Below, piece after piece: positions 7,540 to 15,203 of a DNA stretch of 17,739 bases. The stretch's first letter is position 1. The number at the start of each line of letters is the position of its first letter. Both the position numbers and the translations under genes were made by a program. Origin of the DNA: Anaerolineae bacterium (GTDB taxonomy: Bacteria; Chloroflexota; Anaerolineae; UBA1429); assembly GCA_007123335.1 (NCBI GenBank), contig SKLG01000183.1, forward strand, positions 1 through 17,739, in the 5' to 3' direction. The notes beneath the pieces are model-generated. The model made no database searches and had not been told where the DNA came from. It was given only the letters and a program-made list of their open reading frames with translations.

Positions 7540-8513
7540 GCGGACCAACCCCCACGATGCTGCCGGTCACCAAGGGCATTCGGCGGGCCGTCTGGAGCTT
7601 TTGGAGCCGCCCCTTCCAGGCCCATCATCACCAGATATGGGTCAGCCAGAAGCACCATTTGTTGGCCTGGATACTAAGCGTGCAGACCGCTCGACAGCAT
7701 TATTCGGAGACGAGCCTGATCACCGACGATGCCGGCGCGGCCATGCTCGTCGATGGCCTGGGTCTGCCCTTTGACCACGTTTCCACCGAGTTGGAAGCGT
7801 TAGACGCGGCGGACGCGGATTGGTGGATCCTGGGCAAGTTGTACGCGTATCGGGCGCAGGACAAGCCCTTTGTACACCTGGACACCGACGTCTTTCTCTG
7901 GAAGCGCCTGCCCAAGGCGATGGAAGCGGCGCCGGTGCTGGCGCAGAACACCGAGCAGTTTCCCTTTGTGGGCTCCTGGTATCGGCCGGAAGCCTTTGAT
8001 GTGGCGGTGCGGGCGACGCAGGGCTGGCTGCCGCCAGAGTGGAGCTGGTACGTCGCGCAGCGCAGGGGCGAGGCCCTCTGTTGTGGCGTCTTTGGCGGCA
8101 ACGATATCGGGTTCATCAACCACTATGCGGATTCGGCCATCCGCTTCATCGAGCATCCGTTGAACCAAACCGCCTGGGAGTTGATCGGCTTCAAGATCGG
8201 CGACAATATCCTATTCGAGCAGTATTTCCTGTCCGCCTGCATCGCCTACCATGCCCACCACGAGACCTCGCCCTTTTACGGGGTCTATGCCTATTGTCTG
8301 TTCGGCTCGGCCGAAGATGCTTTCAACCCGGAAAAGGCCGGAGCCGCCGGTTACACTCATTTGATCGGCGGCGCCAAGCGCGATGAGGCGTTGGCGGAGA
8401 GCCTGGAGGAGAGGGTCGCCAGGGATTATCCGCAAGAGTATCGGCGCTGTCTCCGATATCTACGCCAAATGGAGGCGACTCCTAAAGCTCGCCCGGTCAG
8501 GGAGATGCCATGA
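7536..8513 (+). CDS. DUF6734-type, glycosyltransferase-like protein
   Basis: The 325 residues match, from memory, the DUF6734 family: a start of AVWSFWSRPFQAHHHQ, then QKHHLLAWILSVQTARQHY, LITDDAGAAMLVDGLGLPFD, DWWILGKLYAYRAQDKPFVH and FVGSWYRPEAF. The HLDTDVFLW segment contains a DxD at Asp116 and Asp118, the metal/nucleotide-sugar motif of GT-A glycosyltransferases, and it is preceded by a YRAQDKPFVHLD lead-in like that of other GT-A enzymes. No transmembrane segment or signal peptide is visible, so it is probably cytoplasmic. It overlaps both neighbours by ATGA, which implies coupled translation with the two shared-module proteins. I infer that it could glycosylate a particle component or a cargo. 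Acceptor, donor and activity are not shown by sequence, and the family is formally uncharacterised. Confidence 0.88.
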   Translation: MSGPTPTMLPVTKGIRRAVWSFWSRPFQAHHHQIWVSQKHHLLAWILSVQTARQHYSETSLITDDAGAAMLVDGLGLPFDHVSTELEALDAADADWWILGKLYAYRAQDKPFVHLDTDVFLWKRLPKAMEAAPVLAQNTEQFPFVGSWYRPEAFDVAVRATQGWLPPEWSWYVAQRRGEALCCGVFGGNDIGFINHYADSAIRFIEHPLNQTAWELIGFKIGDNILFEQYFLSACIAYHAHHETSPFYGVYAYCLFGSAEDAFNPEKAGAAGYTHLIGGAKRDEALAESLEERVARDYPQEYRRCLRYLRQMEATPKARPVREMP

Positions 8514-9706
8514 GCACGATGAAGGTAGGCCATCGCCAACACAGGCGGCGTGCTCCGGCACGATATGGTCAGGAAGCCTGTCTGCCGGACAGCCCGGAAG
8601 AAGGCGTTGGCCGATCAGTTCGCCCCATCTACGGGAAGCGCCAGGTGGTGAGCGCCGAGGACCTCACCGCAGGACAGGAGTACCTGCGCCAACTCTTGCG
8701 CGAGCACAACCGTCTCAACCACGGGCCAGGCGTGGTGTGTGGGTTAGAGGTGTTGCCCGCAGATGATGCCCCCAGCGGCCACCCCCGCGTCAAGGTCACA
8801 CATGGATACGCTGTAAGCCCGCAAGGCGACGAGATCTTCATGCCCGACGATCAGCTAGTGGTCATCGATTGCGTGCCCCAGCCAGGGGATGAGTGCCTGG
8901 ATCCCACCATCACCCCTATTGCCCAAGAGGTCCATCTGGTCATCGGCTATCGCGAAACGCAGGCGTGTCCCGTGCTCCATCTGGTGGCACCCTGCGATCC
9001 CTCGCCCATCTGCGAGCACCGTCGCGTCGAGGCCGGGTTCGATGTGCAATGCCAGATCATTACCCCACCGTCACCGCCCCCGGATTGCCAGGCGTGGATC
9101 GACGAACTGATGCGCTGCGGCCCCCCAGCCTCCCTGAGCGAGCTGCCTTTTTCATTCCTATGTTCGTCTGCTGATGAATCGCCGTGGGTTATCCTGGCCA
9201 GGCTGCACGTGGATGAGGATGGCCAGGTGGCTGAGATCGACTATGACGTGCGACAGCGCAACTTTTCCGTCCAGTTATTGGGCTCGCTGGTGCGCTGCAT
9301 GGCCGGCTTGGCGCTGGTCGCCGGCGTTGATGGCCCACGCTTTGAGGTCGATGTGGATCATAGAGGCGAATTCGGCTGGCGCTTGCTGGCCGCCAGCGGC
9401 GAGATCATCGCCGCTTCCAGGCGATTCCTGACGCGCACCGAGGCCGAGATCGAATTGGAGCGCATCAGGCGCCTTGCCGTCCTGCTGCCTACAGAGGAAC
9501 CGGTGGCGTTCTCCAGAGCCGAGCAACCCGTCGAAACCGTGTTGGGCATTGGGCCTATCTACAAGTGCCGGTTAGAGACCCTCGACATCAGAACCGTAGG
9601 GCAGTTGGCCGTCGCCCAGCCCGCCGCAGTAGCAGCGGCGCTAGGGGTCTCAAGCCGCCGGGCGACGGCGTTCGTGGAGGCTGCCAACCGGTTGTTGAGA
9701 GATTAG
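8510..9706 (+). CDS. Shared-module protein with DUF1508 and helix-hairpin-helix domains
   Basis: This is a 398-residue protein. The first 30 residues are basic and probably disordered. Residues about 38-265 are the module shared with the genes at 3382 and 6445: IYGKRQVVSAEDL, REHNRLNHGPGVVCGLEV (64-81), YAVSPQGDEIFMP, YRETQACPVLHLVAPC, and SPWVILARLHVD...EIDYDVRQR...VRCMA. Residues about 277-322 match DUF1508 (YegP-like): FEVDVDHRGEFGWRLLAA, GEIIAASRRFLTRTEAE. Residues about 342-397 match a helix-hairpin-helix / DUF4332-like domain: VLGIGPIYKCRLETLDI, TVGQLAVAQPAAVAAALGVS, RRATAFVEAANRLL. Its role in an injection particle is unclear; HhH domains usually bind DNA but can also be protein-binding. 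The start at 8510 is supported by AGGGAG at 8499-8504 and the ATGA overlap. Confidence 0.88.
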   Translation: MSTMKVGHRQHRRRAPARYGQEACLPDSPEEGVGRSVRPIYGKRQVVSAEDLTAGQEYLRQLLREHNRLNHGPGVVCGLEVLPADDAPSGHPRVKVTHGYAVSPQGDEIFMPDDQLVVIDCVPQPGDECLDPTITPIAQEVHLVIGYRETQACPVLHLVAPCDPSPICEHRRVEAGFDVQCQIITPPSPPPDCQAWIDELMRCGPPASLSELPFSFLCSSADESPWVILARLHVDEDGQVAEIDYDVRQRNFSVQLLGSLVRCMAGLALVAGVDGPRFEVDVDHRGEFGWRLLAASGEIIAASRRFLTRTEAEIELERIRRLAVLLPTEEPVAFSRAEQPVETVLGIGPIYKCRLETLDIRTVGQLAVAQPAAVAAALGVSSRRATAFVEAANRLLRD

Positions 9707-9719
9707 AGCGAGGAGGCGC

Positions 9720-11627
9720 ATGACAAATCCAGGCCTCCCTGCCGAATCGACCGACTCTTGCCTCACTGTGGAACGCCTGACGTGCCACATCAACATGCCC
9801 GCCGGCATCGAGTATCCTCTGGCTGCTCGGGAGCAAATCAGCCGCATCGTCCAACATGAATTAGCCGGTGTGTGCGCCGAGGTTCTGGCTCATCTGCCGG
9901 AGGATGGCGACGCCGTCTATCGCATCCGCCGCCTGGACCTGGATCTGTGGGTCGATTTGCAAGGAATGTCAGAGGCGGACATTGTCACTCGCTGGGCGCG
10001 CCTTTTGGCGGGCAGCACCATGCGCGCCATGGCCCGAGGCGGCCCCGGACAGGTGATGCGCTTTGACTCTGCGCAACATCTAGTCGCCTCCTTTTTGCGC
10101 GATCTAATCGACGGCCGCGCCTGGCAGCAGTGGTACTATGAGGAGTTCCGGCTGCTAGAGCGGCTCCCACTGCCCCGGCTCGCCGTCGAGCTGCTCGCCC
10201 CGAGGCCGCATTGGATCGCGCCCATCCTGCTGGCGTTGGCGGCCACAGGCCATAGCGATCGCCTGATCGAGCGCTGGGCAGAGTCCGATATCGGCGCGCT
10301 GTGGCAGGCGCTGGGGTTTCCCGCCACGCCGGCGCTCGTTCTCCGCGCTGGTAGAACCTTATCTAGCGCCCTGGCGCAGGTCTGGCGACGAACCGCGCTC
10401 TCGGGTGGCGTAGAGGGCGCTGCTCGGGCACGCGACCGGCTGCGGCTGTGGCTCGCGCTGGCCGACCACGACCCTTCCCATGCGCAAGACGCAGAGACGG
10501 CCGGGATCATCCAAGCCCTGGTAGACCTGGCCGCCCTGCTACGCATCGAGCCCGAACTGGCGCCCTTGCTGCTCATGGAATCAGAGCCATACCCGGCGTT
10601 GCTCAAGCGCATATCGAGCGGGCCGCTTGCGACGGTGGTTGGCTGGTTGGCGGAGGCGGCCGCCGATGAGGCCGGTCGCCGCATGCTGAGGCAGGTGGTG
10701 GAGGTGATCCAGTCACGAGATGGCGGGCGGGCGGTTCGTCTGTCCCGCCGACCGGAGGAAGCGGCTGAGGCGCGTGATCGCGCCGTGGCTCCCGTGGCGT
10801 TGACCAGTCCCGTGGGCGGCGCCTTCCTGTTGGTTCCGGCCCTGGCCGAGACGGGGCTATGGCAGCGTTGGCTCGACGAGGTGGGCGAGGAGGTCGCCCG
10901 CCGTTACCTGTTTGTCGTGGCGCTCAAGTCGCTGGGCCGCGAGCGGGCGCCCCTGCATCTGGGAGACCCAATGCTGGCGGCCTTGGCCGGTCTGGAGGAG
11001 CCACCGATGGCCGACCTACGCCGCCCACCCGAGCCTGATGGACCCGCAGGCGAGTGGGTGCAGGGCTTGCCCGCCATTGCCGAGCGATGGTATCCCGCCC
11101 GTGAGCGCCGGCTGCAAGCCGCGGTGCTCGCGGGTATCGGCGTCGTGCGGGATGAGACGGCCGCCTGTTGGTTGGCCGCCTGGCCAGACGAGGCGTTCCA
11201 AGCCGACGACATTGTAGAGCGGTGGCAAAAGATAACCGCCGATCCCGCCGCGATCCGCTGCGCGCTCGACGAATCGGAGCGAGAGGCCATCGAGGCGGAG
11301 GCCCGCCACCTGCAACTGGGCCCCAAGCTGGGATACTCCTGGCTGACGCCGACGCTGGATGCAGCGCTCTCCGTCGTCGCTTCTTTGGTGATGCGGCGCA
11401 CGGCGGCCCGGCTGCCCCGCTTTGGTCAGGCCAGCCCGGCCTATTTGGCGCGACAGTTTCTCGCCCAGCCGGCAAGCCTGCGCACGACCCAGGATGTCTG
11501 GAATGTGCAACTGAGCGGTGGCCCGTTGGCGGTCGTGTTGCGCCTGGCCTCCTTACCAGAGACCGTTGACGCGCCCTGGCTGCCCCTGCCTTTGCACCTG
11601 AGGCTCTCGACAAGGATAGGAATATGA
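9720..11627 (+). CDS. Contractile injection system tape-measure family protein (Afp14-like)
   Basis: This 635-residue protein resembles the CIS tape-measure family (CIS_TMP), placed next to the ATPase gene as in Afp/PVC-type clusters (Afp14 then Afp15). The N-terminal 100 residues have the family's layout: VERLTCHINMPAGIEYPLAA, then YRIRRLDLDLWVDLQGM, matching the 'I.rLelDLG' signature. A middle part (TSPVGGAFLLVPALAETGLW, RRYLFVVALKSLGR) and the end (SPAYLARQFL, LSGGPLAVVLRLASLP, DAPWLPLPLHL) also fit members that I recall from eCIS loci. The family role is setting the length of tube and sheath; whether this member does so here is inference. The start ATG follows AGGAGG at 9711-9716 with a short 3-nt spacer. 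The gene overlaps the ATPase gene by ATGA at 11624. Confidence 0.8.
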   Translation: MTNPGLPAESTDSCLTVERLTCHINMPAGIEYPLAAREQISRIVQHELAGVCAEVLAHLPEDGDAVYRIRRLDLDLWVDLQGMSEADIVTRWARLLAGSTMRAMARGGPGQVMRFDSAQHLVASFLRDLIDGRAWQQWYYEEFRLLERLPLPRLAVELLAPRPHWIAPILLALAATGHSDRLIERWAESDIGALWQALGFPATPALVLRAGRTLSSALAQVWRRTALSGGVEGAARARDRLRLWLALADHDPSHAQDAETAGIIQALVDLAALLRIEPELAPLLLMESEPYPALLKRISSGPLATVVGWLAEAAADEAGRRMLRQVVEVIQSRDGGRAVRLSRRPEEAAEARDRAVAPVALTSPVGGAFLLVPALAETGLWQRWLDEVGEEVARRYLFVVALKSLGRERAPLHLGDPMLAALAGLEEPPMADLRRPPEPDGPAGEWVQGLPAIAERWYPARERRLQAAVLAGIGVVRDETAACWLAAWPDEAFQADDIVERWQKITADPAAIRCALDESEREAIEAEARHLQLGPKLGYSWLTPTLDAALSVVASLVMRRTAARLPRFGQASPAYLARQFLAQPASLRTTQDVWNVQLSGGPLAVVLRLASLPETVDAPWLPLPLHLRLSTRIGI

Positions 11628-13831
11628 CGTCTGCCGAACCCTATAGCGATAATCTGGAATACTTGCAGGAAGCGTTGCTGGTGCTGAACTTGCGCCTCCA
11701 TCGTCAGATCTTGCGCTGGCGAGCCGGCCACCACCAGGAGGCCACGGCGGACGAGCTGTTGGGCCTCTATATCTCCGACCGGGAGGTGGACGCGCTGCTG
11801 GACGGCCTGTATAGCGCCGGCGCGCCACCCGACGCCGACGCACTGGATCACGCCCCCATCGCGACGATTAACCAACTGTTGGCAGAGGCCGACCAGCGTC
11901 ATACAGCGCGCACGGCGGCTACTCTGCGGGTCGGCATGACGCCTCGATTGCTCACCCTGGCGCAGCGCCTGGACCTCGACACGTTCGAGCAAGACGTGCT
12001 CCTTTTGGCGCTGGCGCCGGAGATGAACCGTGGCTATGAGCGGCTGTTCGGCTACCTGAACGACGATATCACCCGGCGCTGGCCCAGCGTGGATCTGGCC
12101 TATGGCCTCTTTTGCCAGGACCTGAACCAACGCGTGGCGCATCGCCAGGCCTTTGTGCCGCAGGCCCCGTTGCAGGCGTTGCGGCTCCTGCATCTCAGCC
12201 AGGAGCCGGCCCCCGTGCCGCCGGGCCTGTTGACCCGGCTGCTGAAACTGGATGAGCGCATCGTCGCCTACCTGCTGGGCAGCGACGTCCCCGACCCCGT
12301 GCTGGACGGCCTGCTTACCCGCCTCGACAGCAGCTCACATCCCCAACCGCCGATCCTGGACGACACATCGCGCGATCGCGTGGCAGCCCTTTGTGATTAT
12401 CTGGACTGCAAAACGGGTGGAGCGCCGGTTATCTCCATAACCGGTCCCGATCACCTGCAACAGGTGCAGGTGGCCTGCTATCTGGCTGAACAGGCCAGAC
12501 CAGGAACGGCTCTGTTGCTGCTGGATGGCGAGGCGGTGGGCGATCACGCCCACCCGAAGGACGTTGTGGCTCGCGCCGTGCGCGAAGCGCGGCTGGCGGG
12601 CGCGGCCCTGGCCCTCAAGGCCGCCGACCGCTTGGCTAGCGTCGGTGGTCGGGCAGCGCTGGCGTTGCACGATCTCCTCATGGCTGGTGGCAGGCTGCCC
12701 ACCTTCCTTTTGGCCGCAGAGTCCTGGGATCTGTCCTCCTCGCCGGGTGAGGCGCCGCTGCTCCACCTGGAGCTGCCTGCACCAGATGTAGAAGCTCGGC
12801 GCAGACTATGGTCCGTCTCGTTGAACGGCCACGCACCCGATGTGGACGTGGAGGAATTGGCCGAACGCTTCCGCCTGACCAGCGACCAGATCGCCGGCGC
12901 CGCCCGCCAAGCGTATACCCTCGCCTCGCTGCGTTCCCCCGGCGATGAGCGCCAGGTGCGGCGAGAGGACCTGTTCGCGAGCTGTCGGGCCCAATCCACC
13001 GGTCCGCTGGATAGTTTGGCTCAGCGCGTGGAGAGCATCTATGCCTGGGACGATCTGGTGCTGCCCGCACAGATCAAGCAACAACTGCTCAGCCTGGAGC
13101 ATTGGGTGCGCTATCGCCACGTCGTGTACGGCGAGTGGGGCTATGCCCAGCGGGTCATGCTGGGGCGCGGCCTGGCGGTGTTGTTCAGCGGCCCCTCGGG
13201 CACCGGCAAGACCATGGCCGCCGGCATCATGGCCCGCAACCTGGAGCTGGACCTCTACCGCATCGATCTGTCCTCGGTGGTGAGCAAATATATCGGCGAG
13301 ACCGAAAAGAACCTGAGCCGCATCTTTGCCGCCGCCGAGACGGCCAACGCCATCCTCTTTTTTGACGAGGCGGACGCCCTATTCGGCAAGCGCTCTGACG
13401 TCAAGGACGCCCACGACCGCTACGCCAACATCGAGGTCAGCTACCTGCTCCAGCGCATGGAAGCGTATGACGGCCTGGCCATCCTGGCCACCAACTTTCG
13501 CCAGAACCTGGATCACGCCTTTGCCCGTCGCTTGCAGATCAGCATCGAGTTCCCGTTCCCCCAGGCCAGCGACCGCGAGCGCATCTGGCGTCAGCTGTTG
13601 CCGCTCAGCGTGCCCCAGTCCGACGACATGGATCTGACCTACCTGGCCGGGCAGTTTGCCCTGGCGGGCGGCAGCATCAAGAACAGCGTGCTGACCGCCG
13701 CCTTTGCCGCTGCCGCCGAAGGGAGCCCCGTGACGATGCGCCACCTGGTGCGGGCCGTGTCCCAAGAACTGAACAAGATGGATCAGCCGGTGGTGCGCGC
13801 CGATTTCGGCCCCTACTATGAGCTGCTATAG
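11624..13831 (+). CDS. AAA+ ATPase, Afp15-like
   Basis: The 735-residue ATPase is of the type found in every eCIS subclass (Afp15 equivalent), thought to act in particle assembly or maturation. The N-terminal 110 residues carry NLEYLQEALLVLNLRLHRQI and LLGLYISDREVDALL, typical of this ATPase group. Residues about 265-450 look like a first AAA-type domain without a P-loop. The C-terminal AAA domain is intact: Walker A GPSGTGKT (523-530), Walker B ILFFDEADALFG with Asp581 and Glu582, sensor-1 Asn624 in ILATNF, and arginines 635-636 in FARRLQISIEF at the usual arginine-finger/substrate-facing place. AAGGA at 11612-11616 gives a good RBS. It is the most confidently assigned gene of the window. 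No membrane segment is visible, so it is probably cytoplasmic. Confidence 0.95.
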   Translation: MTSAEPYSDNLEYLQEALLVLNLRLHRQILRWRAGHHQEATADELLGLYISDREVDALLDGLYSAGAPPDADALDHAPIATINQLLAEADQRHTARTAATLRVGMTPRLLTLAQRLDLDTFEQDVLLLALAPEMNRGYERLFGYLNDDITRRWPSVDLAYGLFCQDLNQRVAHRQAFVPQAPLQALRLLHLSQEPAPVPPGLLTRLLKLDERIVAYLLGSDVPDPVLDGLLTRLDSSSHPQPPILDDTSRDRVAALCDYLDCKTGGAPVISITGPDHLQQVQVACYLAEQARPGTALLLLDGEAVGDHAHPKDVVARAVREARLAGAALALKAADRLASVGGRAALALHDLLMAGGRLPTFLLAAESWDLSSSPGEAPLLHLELPAPDVEARRRLWSVSLNGHAPDVDVEELAERFRLTSDQIAGAARQAYTLASLRSPGDERQVRREDLFASCRAQSTGPLDSLAQRVESIYAWDDLVLPAQIKQQLLSLEHWVRYRHVVYGEWGYAQRVMLGRGLAVLFSGPSGTGKTMAAGIMARNLELDLYRIDLSSVVSKYIGETEKNLSRIFAAAETANAILFFDEADALFGKRSDVKDAHDRYANIEVSYLLQRMEAYDGLAILATNFRQNLDHAFARRLQISIEFPFPQASDRERIWRQLLPLSVPQSDDMDLTYLAGQFALAGGSIKNSVLTAAFAAAAEGSPVTMRHLVRAVSQELNKMDQPVVRADFGPYYELL

Positions 13832-13834
13832 GAG
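13830..13834 (+). promoter_or_regulatory. Ribosome binding site overlapping the ATPase stop
   Basis: AGGAG at 13830-13834 begins within the TAG stop of the ATPase gene (13829-13831) and lies 6 nt before the GTG at 13841. It supports GTG as the start of the first DUF4157 gene and tight linkage of the two genes. Confidence 0.7.
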
Positions 13835-13840
13835 CCTACC

Positions 13841-15184
13841 GTGAAATACTGGATGCGCTATTGGTATCGCCGCTGGGAGCAAGGCCAGAAGAAGGAGGCC
13901 GACCGAGAAGAGGAGGCCGCCGAACTGGCGTCGGGCCGCGAGCAGATGCCCCCGAGCATCGCCCGGCGGGTATGGCGTGGTCTGGCCGCCAGCGCCGGAC
14001 GCGGCGCGCGTTCCGGCGCTGGCCGACGGCTACAGGCTATCCTGGGCAACCATGGCTTGCTGGGCCTGAGCGGCGGACGTCCATTGCCAGCGGCCACCCG
14101 CGACCGGCTGGAGAGATCGCTGGGCGTCGATCTGTCGGCGGTGCGGCTGCACCACGACCCGGCTGCTGCCCAGGCCGCTGACGCGCAGGCCTTTGCGGTT
14201 GGTCATGATATCGTGCTGGGCAGGGCCGGCAATACGGGCAATGTCCCGCTGCTGGGCCACGAGGCGGCCCACGTTGTCCAGGCGGATGCCCACCCGTCGC
14301 GCTCTGGCGTCAGCAAGCCCGGCGGCGCCAGCGAGCAAGAGGCGAGACAGGCCGCCCAGGCTGTGCAGGCGGGTTCGCCTGCTTCCCTTTCTCAGGATGG
14401 CGGCGCCGTGCCGGCGCTGCAACGCCAGGGGGAAGGAGCTACACCCTCCGACGGCCTGATCCGTCGGGAGGCGGTGCGCATCATGCTCTTTATGCAGTAC
14501 CAGCAACAAGGCGGTCAGGGCGCCCTAAGCCTGACGCCTGCCTTGCAGAGCGAGCTTGTGCGTCTGATCCCCACGCTCACCACAGCGCACATCGCCGGTC
14601 TGTGGATGCCAGAGCCGGCGGGACCCATGGAGGCGTTCCAACGACTGGTGGATAGAGGGCATCTGCCTCTGTTTACGGCCCCGGCTGAACCCGAAGTGCC
14701 ACTGACGCCCGAGCCTGAACGGGAACGGCAACCCGAGGCACGGCCATCTGTTCGGACATCTCCCCTTGGCCCAGGCGGACCGGGCTTTCACGTCACCATC
14801 AACCCGCGGGCGCCGACCCCCGCCAGCGCCACCATACGCCAGCACCTGGCCAGCCGGGGCATTCCCTTTTCCTACCGCGAGGTGCAGGCCCTGTTGGCCG
14901 GCCGCGAACAAGGCATCGAGCAGATCGATCAGATCCTGCGCAACATCGCCCCAGGGCTTGGCCGCGAGGACCGCATCCAGTTGGCCCGCACCATCGCCGA
15001 CACGCTGCTCAACCGCAGCATCCAGGGGCAGCTCCGGCGCGAAATGCCCTCCGCCCTGGAGGAGGAATTGCGCCGGCAGGGCCAGATGGAGCAGGTTCTG
15101 GGCGTGCCGTCTCGCACCCAGGGTAGCATGCCCGAGCTGTTACGCCTCATCCCTGCGGGCGTCTCGTTGACCATCTACTTCTGA
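13841..15184 (+). CDS. DUF4157 (eCIS core) protein, HEAAH, with unknown C-terminal domain
   Basis: This is a 447-residue protein with a GTG start. The first 18 residues are striking: MKYWMRYWYRRWEQGQKK, aromatic and basic, followed by an acidic/basic helical stretch. A short GRRLQAILGN motif precedes the DUF4157 domain at about residues 78-150: LPAATRDRLERSLGVDLSAV, RLHHDPAAAQAADAQAFAVG, and the putative zinc-metalloprotease motif HEAAH (His140, Glu141, His144). It is followed by the usual SEQEARQAAQAV and a PALQRQ segment. DUF4157 marks eCIS-associated proteins, including many carried toxins. Residues 205-447 match nothing I know: a helical part, a Pro/Glu linker (about 280-310), a helical block with RTIADTLLNRSIQGQLRREM, and an end of AGVSLTIYF. 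It could be a cargo/effector or an assembly factor; the sequence does not decide. Confidence 0.88.
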   Translation: MKYWMRYWYRRWEQGQKKEADREEEAAELASGREQMPPSIARRVWRGLAASAGRGARSGAGRRLQAILGNHGLLGLSGGRPLPAATRDRLERSLGVDLSAVRLHHDPAAAQAADAQAFAVGHDIVLGRAGNTGNVPLLGHEAAHVVQADAHPSRSGVSKPGGASEQEARQAAQAVQAGSPASLSQDGGAVPALQRQGEGATPSDGLIRREAVRIMLFMQYQQQGGQGALSLTPALQSELVRLIPTLTTAHIAGLWMPEPAGPMEAFQRLVDRGHLPLFTAPAEPEVPLTPEPERERQPEARPSVRTSPLGPGGPGFHVTINPRAPTPASATIRQHLASRGIPFSYREVQALLAGREQGIEQIDQILRNIAPGLGREDRIQLARTIADTLLNRSIQGQLRREMPSALEEELRRQGQMEQVLGVPSRTQGSMPELLRLIPAGVSLTIYF

Positions 15185-15203
15185 ACGTGTATCAGGATAT
15201 CCC

